A stretch of DNA of 64,000 bases, taken from assembly GCA_947561395.2 (NCBI GenBank), contig OX387193.1, forward strand, positions 34,360,255 through 34,424,254. Direction: 5' to 3'. The DNA is from Buxus sempervirens (Eukaryota; Streptophyta; Magnoliopsida; Buxales; Buxaceae). Shown in pieces: positions 56,273 through 64,000 of the stretch. The notes below the pieces were generated by a model. That model did no database searches. It saw only the letters and a program-made list of their open reading frames with translations, and was not told where the DNA came from. Each line of letters opens with the position of its first letter. Positions within the stretch are counted from its first letter, which is position 1. The translations under genes and the position numbers were made by a program.

Positions 56273-58489
56273 GTACCAAAATACATCGATGACATCAAAA
56301 TAAAATAATAGACTGACTATAGACCCTCAGGGATGATAATAGTCCTCTGGTCTATATGCCTAATCTCCATCACATACATCCCCAAGTCGCTCTCCTGGTG
56401 CTGAAAACAAAACATCGAATAAACAGGGAAAAACACACGTGAGAAATAATCTCAATAGGAAGTAATATGTAAAAGAAAGTATTATACTAAACCATGATAT
56501 GCAATTTGAAATACAACAAGATATAAGTTTATCAGAAAACTATGCTAAAACAGCAAGTGAGCATCCTTATCATAAGCATGCTATATATAATAAAAACATG
56601 AATTTAAAATAACATAAACACCATGCATGCAGTTTAAAGAAATACAAATAAGGCAAGAACAGTCTAACATAGCAAGTAGGACTCATGTCTTTGGTGAGTC
56701 TATAAATCAGATTAAGAAATAAGTTTAGCTTTTGCCACCTCACGATTTACTAGAAGAAAGCCTGGCAATCTCCCTACAGAGTACCCCCTCCCTGGGGTTG
56801 GCAAGTACAACCCAAATACAACACTGATCTAGTACCAATCTCATGTCAAACTTGATGAGGGAACCATGCTGGGTCTATGTACCTTATTTCAATATCATAT
56901 CCGATCAGGGAGCTACACTGGGTTTGTGTTACCTCATCCCAACAAGGTTGCTGCTTATAGCGATTGGACTTTAAGTGTTAACCTAACAAGCCAATACCAT
57001 AACACTTACTAGCCTAGGAATGGATCCATACACCGTTTATTCCTACTAGACCACAATAGACCAAAGACACTAAGAAAACATAACAAGGACAGGAAAATAA
57101 CTGATTACTGTTATCTCATTCATCATATTACAACTAATGGAATTCCACATTCACAGTAACATAGTAAGTCACAAGCATATCTCATAGGCTTCAGCCTCAT
57201 CATTTTAACAGCATGCCAATCACAAGGCCAACATATATATATATATAGCCATCACAAAGGATCCATTTCTATAATTGAATGATCATATTATATGGTAGAA
57301 ACAAAAGTATTTATCATTATTATATGTTAAAGAATCTTTTTAAAATCAAATACAATCATTTAGTTAGGTAAGAAATTCTTTGGAAAGAAAAAAACCATTT
57401 GAAAACGATTTAAATAAAACACAGCTCCAAACACTTTAAATTCAATTTCAAGAATCTTAAACCACTTGTGAAATTTTTAAGATAACATTTTTAAGTTTCT
57501 TAAGACATGATATATCAATCCCAAAAATCACTTTTTATATATTTTAACTCAAATAGTAATGAACCATGATATGAAAAGAATATTTTCTTCAAAAATATGA
57601 AATTCGTTCACAAATAGTAATGTTAAACCACCTTTAGTAAATTTGTCATAACGTTTTCTAGAAAACTCGAAATTGAGCATCGTTTGATGAGTTGGAAACT
57701 AGACTCTTATAGCTTTCCAAAGGTATATAACATGTGGGCTTATTCTATACAGTTTGGATCAGGTTTAACTCGTTTTGGAGGGTCAAAAATCGGATCTGTG
57801 TGGATTAACAGTTATAACCTGAGCCGTATATTTTAAAGCGCAATCAACACTAATGTTCCTTAACAACCCAGAAGACTAAATTGCTTTATACATTAAACTA
57901 AATTGCTTCATACACAGCTAAATAATTCCAATATAAACTTTCAACTTCAATTTACCAAAAACAATGAAACAGAACAATTTTTACAAACTAAACCATGGCT
58001 GAACATCACCATGCTTGAAACATGCTTTGAATAATTCACAACCCAACATTCATGGCTCTAAGAACTAGCATCTCAGATGCTAAATGAATCCATGCAACCA
58101 AGACATAAAACAGAAATTCGGATACAAGGGAAAATTCAGCCAAAATAGCACTAAATATTGACAAAACCAAAGTATTTTCGATAAAAATCTTTACCAAAGT
58201 TACTGCCTACTGGAATCACTTCGTTAGAAACTCAATAAGCAAGAAACCTCTTTAGCTTAGCTGGATTTTGGCTTGTAGATCACCTAACAGCTTCAGCCTC
58301 CACCAAGTTCAACACCCCAACTCACCAAACTATGCCAGTTTGCCTCTCCTAACCATGAACTACAAAAGCCCTCACCTTAGGCTTCAATTGCCCTTCAATT
58401 TCTTCCCTTTCCACCTTGATTCCCTTCAGCCATCAACCATGAAACCCCCTTCTCATACGTATGGAGCAAGAATAAAGAGAGACTAAGGG
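56273..58489 (-). mobile_element. truncated LTR, minus strand
   Basis: It is recognised by the conserved module near its left end: 'ctgaaaacaaaac' (reversed acceptor), hairpin TGAGAAATAATCTCA (56440-56454) and TAGGAAGTAA (56456-56465), whose near-complement TTACTGCCTA is at 58200-58209. Both termini are missing. A (TA)n run lies near 57233-57247. A 72-codon ORF at 58268-58486 has no known match. Confidence 0.6.
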
Positions 58490-60758
58490 TGTAAGACCTT
58501 GGAATTTTAAGATTTTTAAATAAGAGTAAATAAAGATTTAAGAAGTTAATTAGATTAATTGGATAAAATTAAAGAAAACAAATGGTTCGGTTTAGTTGGA
58601 TTAGTTATGTGGGAAAAAATAAATAAATAAATAAATTCAATTGGGTTTAGCTTATTAAAGTGATTTAGGGGTTGGATAGTTTAATTGAGTAATTAATTGT
58701 TAGGTTTAGGGGTTTAGTAGTTTAATGGGGTTTGGTTCAATTTATTGAACTAGTTTTTGGTTTATTGGGTTAAAACAAATCTCATGTTTAATGAAAGAAC
58801 CTGTAGGTTCTTTCATTTGGGTTATGCGTTAGGGTTAGTTAGAAGAGAAAAGGGAAAAACATAGAGAAGGGGAAAGAGGAGAAGGAGAAGAGGAAAGGTG
58901 AAAGAAGAAGAAGAAGAAGAAAGAGAGGGATTCTTTCAGCCTGGTCGTTCGTGAGGGTTAGAAGAGAAAGGGGAAAACACATAGAAGAGGAAAGGAGAAA
59001 AAGGGAAGAAGAAGAAGAAGAACAAGGGAAGAAAAGGAGAAGAGGATTTGGGTGTGCATCTTGCGATTTTAGTAAGTAGCACTATTTTTTTCTCTTTTTG
59101 ATCGATTTCTGTTTGATTTGGTATTTTTTTTCAGTCCTGGTAGCATGCGTTAACTCTCCATGTTGTTGCCGTGAACAGATTTTTTTGATTTCCTTTGTTC
59201 TTTGATAACTTAATTGTTAGGATAGATTATTTGATGGCTTTTGAGTAATATTGAATCTGGATTTTCTGGTTGCAATACAATGCTAAAAAATAAAGCAGTC
59301 GTGTGTCTGATTTTTTTTTCTTTTTTCTGAAATTTCTTTCTAATTTTTTTTTCTCTTAATTTGATTGGGTTCTATTTAGGTTCTCTTAATTTGATTTAGG
59401 TTCTGATTTGGGTTCTGATCATATGGTGTTAATTTGGGTTATGATCGTATGGTATTAATATGGGTTCTGATGGTATGGTGTAAGAAAATTCTATTTTACT
59501 TTAGGTTCTGATTTTAGGTTTTGATTTGGCATGAGAATTTTAGTTTGGGGTTCTGATTGACATAAGAGTTTTAATTTAGGTTCTTATTTTAGACTCTGAT
59601 TTGGCATGAGAAAATTGAAACTTGTCTATGCTACCTTTTGTTAGAGAAAATTTTTGAAACCCCTGTAAGCACTTTTGCTTAAAGACTTGTGATTGGCAAG
59701 TGCAAAAGAGAAACTTAAGATGGGAGAATCTTCACTAGTCTTTGAGGTCTCTGAATTGGCAATTCTATTTGTTATTTCCTCAAGGCACTTTGATCCCTAA
59801 AATAGCATCTTGACCTTGCATGGCCATGTATCAAAAGTTGTGAGGTAGATTCTATTCTTGTTAGTTCCTTGTGACACTTAGAATACATTGCATTCTTCAT
59901 CGGTAAAAGTAATCAATTTTGTAATCTTGGATCAATGATTCACAAGGAAGAAGTTGTTGATTAGGATGTTGTGTATAGAATGAGAGTTAGATGGCTTTAA
60001 GGTGAGAGGTGCAGGTAGGGTGTGTATTTTATGGTCATATGTGATTGGGATGTGCCTCAAAAGTCATTTTTCCTTTCCAGATTGCTTGCTAGAGTTTGAG
60101 ACATAGTGGTGGGACAATTTCTTTAATTTGGACCAAGAATAGCATTGAATACTTGTCTTATTAAATATGGTAAAGAATAAATTAGTCCTTGTTAATTAAA
60201 TCATGCATATAAAAAGAGGAACTACTATGATTTTTATAGGTGGAATTACCATACTTAGAAGTTGAATTTGGAAGTTAAAAACATAGCAACACCTCTGTTA
60301 TGCTGTCTCAAATTTGTGAAGTTTTTGGTGGCTTGCGAGGGCTTGGAATCTTTGGGTTAAAATTTATATTAGTAGTCTAAAATTTAGTTTAGGGTGTTTG
60401 TAGTTGAATGAAAATGGTTTAGGACCGATTTAAACTCAGGGTATTGCAAGAAAAATTGATGGTTTCCGTCCATTGGGTTTCGCGGCTATTTTAACCACTT
60501 GTAGTAAAACGGCTATAACTTTCTATAGGAAACTTCAAATTACGCACCGTTTGTTGTATTAGAAACTAGACTCATAGATCTTTCTAGTGATATATAGCAT
60601 GAATATCCATTAATTATAGATTAGATCAGGTTTAGCATTTAATTAACAAGTTAAAACCAAATTTGTAGAGTAAACGATAACTGCAAACTAATTGTGATAA
60701 AATGGCTACAACTTCCTCTAGGAAACTTCGAATTGCATACCGTTCGATGCGTTGGGAG
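58490..60758 (+). mobile_element. 5' part of a long LTR, plus strand
   Basis: It starts TGTAAGACCTTGGAATTTTAAG, similar to the LTR at 8136. A run of GAA/AAG repeats lies at 58860-59040. TAAGTAGCAC follows at 59070-59079. Bases 59380-59610 hold a loose tandem repeat on 'ggttctgatttgg'. From 59640 to 60400 I see no shared repeat or gene. It is cut at 60759 by the next insertion, and its 3' end is not found in the window. Confidence 0.55.
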
Positions 60759-62828
60759 TGTCAACACCCGATTTTTGCACCCCCAAAAGTGCGGAAAATG
60801 AAATTCTAATCTAAAAAGTCAAACCTTGAGGGGGCCAAAATTTGACTTTTTGATCAGGTGCAAATTAACCACCAAAATTATTCTTGTTGGATAGGAAATT
60901 CCAACACAGCTTCAACGCAATTGAGTTTGCTCAAATCAGAGTCCGGATGAAGAAGTTATGAGCTGGTCAAACTTTGTGGGGAGCAGAAATTGACTTTCTA
61001 CTAAAAATAAAATTTGCCGTTATACTCTAGCTCAGTGGATAGAGAATTCCGAGCTGATTCCAATGACACTAAGTTTGCTGAAATCGGACGTCGGACTAGA
61101 AAGTTACGGCTGGTCAAAGTTTCAGAAAAAACTGCCCACGTGGCAAAACAGCAGCCAAAAGGCAGAATAAATAAATATCAGAGATAAAATAATTGTTTTA
61201 TAAAAATATCTTGATTTTTAAATAATATTTTAATAAAAAAATCTTGATTTTTGTAATAAAATATTCATAAAATTGGATAAAATCTTGCTTATAAACTAAA
61301 TTGGGTAATGGATTTCAAATCCGGCACTTAAAAAACGTGCGTGACCGCATTTGGAATGCGGACGTACCTTGTCCGCATTTCAAATACGGTTTTGGTCTTC
61401 TAGTAGCCTGCCACGTGTCGCCAATGGCAACAGCTTGCAGATTCACGCTGATTTGCGCACATGGGTGGCTCGTCCGCATTTGAAATGCGGACAAGGCATG
61501 GCATGACCGCATTTCAAATGCCGTCACAGAATTTTTGCCTATAAAATAGGCCTCCACCCCCCATTGCTTGAAAGGCCTTCTAACCCTGTCGACCCCCTGC
61601 CTCTCCAGCAACCTCCTAGCCTTCTAAAGGCCTACCTACTCACCCAAACTCCTTTTTATCGCCAAAATACCCTTGGATTCCTTCTTTTTGCTTTTCCACT
61701 CCTTTCTACCTACAAAAGAGAAAAATGAGTTGATTTTTGGGAACCAAGGAGCTGAAGTGCTGTCCACATCAACAGGAGAACCTCGACACTTCAAATTAGA
61801 AAAGTAATAGCACGGTGAGACTCCTCACTACCTTGTATTCAACATATGTGAGAATCAGATTGTTCTAATAGGTTCTTATTTAGTTCTTTTTAAGATCTTG
61901 TCTCTTGCCATATTTTCTGACTTGTTTGGCTCTTTTTGTGCATGTGAATGAGGCTCTCATGGAAAAGAGTTCTCTTACATGAAGAGATGAGACGAAAGGA
62001 GGGTCTTGTTTAAGGCGTTTTTGAACTAACCTCTGCTCGTTGATTCATTTTGTTTAGGAGGGGTATGTCCTCCTTTGATGACTATATGTACCCCTAAACT
62101 CTTCTTTCCCTCTTTCCTTTCTTTTAAATGCATGCATGAATGGTGTGATGAAAGTGGGAGATTGAGCTCAAAGTGAGCACTTAATCAATTCTGAGAAGAC
62201 ACTGGAGGCCACCGAAGTCAACGGACATCCCAGGGAAGCAAACGAACCAGATCCGACCAGCATTGCGTCGTTTTTTCGAAAATTGGGCCAAATCGCAAAT
62301 TGAATGCGGTTCAGCTCCGACCACATTTCATGTGCGGGCATTTTTCGTAATTAATTAAAAAAAATCAAAATTTGAACCCAGTTGGACCCAATCCGACCCG
62401 TTTTGGAAATATCTGAACCCTTTGGGCTTTTTGGGTCACCCTAAGCCCGTTCTGAGACCATGGGCCCACCCGGGCCCACCAAGGCTTTGTGGGCCTTCCA
62501 ATAGGGCCCACACCCAATCCGGCCCAAACAAGGCCCGTTTTCAATAAATGGGCTAAAGGCCACCTGATTAATTGCCTGTGGGCCAAGTCCAAGCACACTG
62601 GGCCCCCTAAAAATCTAAACCAACTTAAGCTTGCATGTTTTAACCAACTTTTTAAACCAAAGGTAACCAAAGCCAACAAGGGTCACCCGATGACCCGAAC
62701 TGGGCCATGGGCTCAAGCCCAACTTGGCTTCCAACGAGCCTTCCAATGGGGCCCATGTCAAACTCAAATCATGTAAATAAATTAAGATAAAAATCATATA
62801 AAAGGGACCCACACCACTTTAGTGGTCC
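60759..62828 (+). mobile_element. Tat/Ogre-like LTR, plus strand, partial
   Basis: It starts TGTCAACACCCGATTTTTGC. Bases 60780-61140 follow 40360-40760 ('aaagtcaaac', 'tttgactttttgatca', 'agtccggatgaagaag'). TATAAAATA lies at 61540-61548 after a palindrome array. The right part matches 46700-47080 ('gggacccacaccac'). The end block with 'ggcgactcc' is absent, so the 3' end is cut. ORFs at 61301-61611 and 62365-62812 lie in palindromes and 'gggccca' repeats and are not genes. Confidence 0.7.
61311..61548 (+). repeat. CCGCATTT...AAATGCGG palindrome array and TATA box
   Basis: Palindromes lie at 61345-61361 (CCGCATT/AATGCGG), near 61371-61387, at 61472-61492 (perfect 10-base arms GTCCGCATTT/AAATGCGGAC) and at 61505-61525. 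A TATA box follows at 61540-61548. A degenerate second array with the same motif is at about 62296-62340. Confidence 0.75.
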
Positions 62829-62961
62829 TGTAGACACCCCAAATTGCACTACAAAATGAGACAATAATGAAAACATTAATTGGAAATTAAAACAAGCCAA
62901 AAATGCATGAAAATGAATAATTTAAGCCTGGACCGTATTTTATAATTATATATATATATAT
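62829..62961 (+). other. start of another element and (TA)n run
   Basis: TGTAGACACCCCAAATTGC at 62829 looks like an LTR start. Only about 130 bp follow before a (TA)n tract (62945-62963) and the 640-bp duplicated segment. No gene is present. Confidence 0.35.
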
Positions 62962-63601
62962 AATTATAAACTCATGACCCAGTGCACGCTCGCCCACAAA
63001 GTCTCCCTACATACACAGCTTCCCAGCCATTGATTTACCAACTTGACTCTCCACCTTAATTCCTCTTGCTCCATGCCTAATGTCACAAATTACAAATACA
63101 CCCCTGCTTGACAGATTTTTGCAATTTCACCCATACAGACTTATTAATTCTCATAAAATGAACATGCAGAAATTTGGGGTTTTATAGTGAGAGACAGTAT
63201 TTGGGACCTCAGATAGTACAGGATAGTGTTGAGAAGGTGAACTTGATCAGGCAGCGGTTGCTGACTGCGTAGAGCCATCAAAAGAGCTACGCGGATAAAA
63301 GGTGGTGTGAGCTGAAATTTGAGGTGGGAGACAGTGTATTCTTGAAGATTTCACCTTCCAAGGGTATTATGAGATTTCGGAAGAAATGGAAATTGTCTCC
63401 TAGATACATTGGTCTGTTTGAGATTGTGAAGGAGGTTAATCCAGTGGCTTATCAATTAGCCTTATCAGCTCACTTGGCGGGAGTGCATGACGTGTTTCAC
63501 ATATCCATGCTATGGCGATATATTCTGGATCCGAGTCATGTGATCAGCTATGAGCCATTGACTATCCAAGAGGACTTGTCTTACGAGGAGAGACCGGTCC
63601 A
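62962..63601 (+). repeat. 640-bp duplicate of nested junction 49523-50162
   Basis: This segment has the same length as 49523-50162, with no indel and eight substitutions by eye (about 98.8% identity). It includes the last 226 bp of the minus-strand solo LTR, its exact junction with the integrase at GTGAG (63188-63192), and the integrase/chromodomain piece with the same TAG codon. It was therefore copied after the solo LTR had inserted and the stop had arisen. Confidence 0.9.
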
Positions 63602-64000
63602 ATCCACCTTGCAACCCTATATCCCACCTTTTTCAAATGAAACAATGGGTGAGCCTGGGCCACAGCTAGAAAAGCAGCAGGATTTTTCTGAAGATGTTGG
63701 GGCTTTCTTCGCCATGACTGAAGGCGAAAAAACTGAAGAAGCAAAGGAGCTGCCTCACATTGACTGGGCAGCGGTGAAAATTCCAAATGAAGTCTTATCT
63801 GGATTGGACCCCACAGCAAAAAAGGGCAGTATAATTTATCCGGTGATGATGGCATCGGATTTTGAGCTTGAGGAGCAGGCTTGCACTATTTCACCTGCTC
63901 CAAAAGAATTTATTATGAACAATTGGAAGGAAACTCCCCTTACCTTTGAAGCGGCATTTGATTGGCAAACAGACGCGGCTTCAAAAAAAAAAACTCCATT
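63600..64000 (+). CDS. unassigned open reading frame, runs off window
   Basis: At least 133 codons are open, in the same frame as the upstream integrase piece (...YEERPVQ then STLQPYIPPF), to the last base. The protein part is acidic in its first half (EKQQDFSEDVGAFFAM, EGEKTEEAKELPHIDW) and has several tryptophans later (NNWKETPLTFEAAFDWQ). No membrane or signal segment is seen. Its base use is balanced, unlike the decayed LTRs. I do not recognise the family. A host gene exon, another retroelement or an endogenous pararetrovirus polyprotein are all possible. Confidence 0.4.

Overview
The window is nuclear DNA of a large-genome flowering plant. It is almost entirely a nest of LTR retrotransposons, mainly long-LTR Ty3/gypsy chromovirus (Tekay/Del-like) elements and a second class that resembles Tat/Ogre LTRs. 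No intact host gene, rRNA, tRNA or CRISPR array is visible. Species cannot be read from the sequence.

Layout. 1-3550: a minus-strand Tat/Ogre-like LTR inserted in a plus-strand LTR. 3551-14038: the 3' end of a gypsy element whose 3' LTR (4131-14038) holds a solo LTR (5867-12797, target duplication CGTTA), which holds a Tat/Ogre-like LTR (6660-10922, CACAC), which holds another solo LTR (8136-10700, GTGGG), so the nest is four deep. 14039-15230: low-copy-looking DNA with one unassigned 95-codon ORF. 15231-24893: a chimeric insertion with ATTAT at both ends and two 3.5-kb LTRs in inverted orientation. 25098-56272: one Tekay-type gypsy element with recognisable but dead gag, protease, RT, RNase H and integrase/chromodomain, split by five independent insertions, most with perfect target duplications. 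56273-62961: truncated LTRs. 62962-63601: a 640-bp near-identical copy of a nested junction found at 49523-50162. 63600-64000: an unassigned open reading frame running off the end.

Decay. The gypsy polyprotein carries stops mostly explained by C-to-T change (CGA to TGA, CAG to TAG, TGG to TGA/TAG), frameshifts, and a protease active site changed by compensating indels. Most LTRs are solo, so recombination between LTRs has been frequent.

Main new observation. Thirteen of the long LTRs, in both orientations and with very different sequence, share one architecture: TATA box; a short motif near the 5' leader (for example GCAAGTAGCAC); a GC-rich block; an array of 3-5 small stem-loops; and, 0.9-2.6 kb downstream of the first motif once inserts are removed, its reverse complement (GTGCTACTTGC) followed at once by a hairpin such as TGAGATATTCGTATCTCA and a pyrimidine-rich stretch ending in AG. 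The two distant motifs change together between elements, as do the stems of the small hairpins. This looks like a conserved RNA fold, possibly an LTR leader intron or a long structured R region. Separately, each Tat/Ogre-like LTR carries arrays of a palindrome that is specific to that element.
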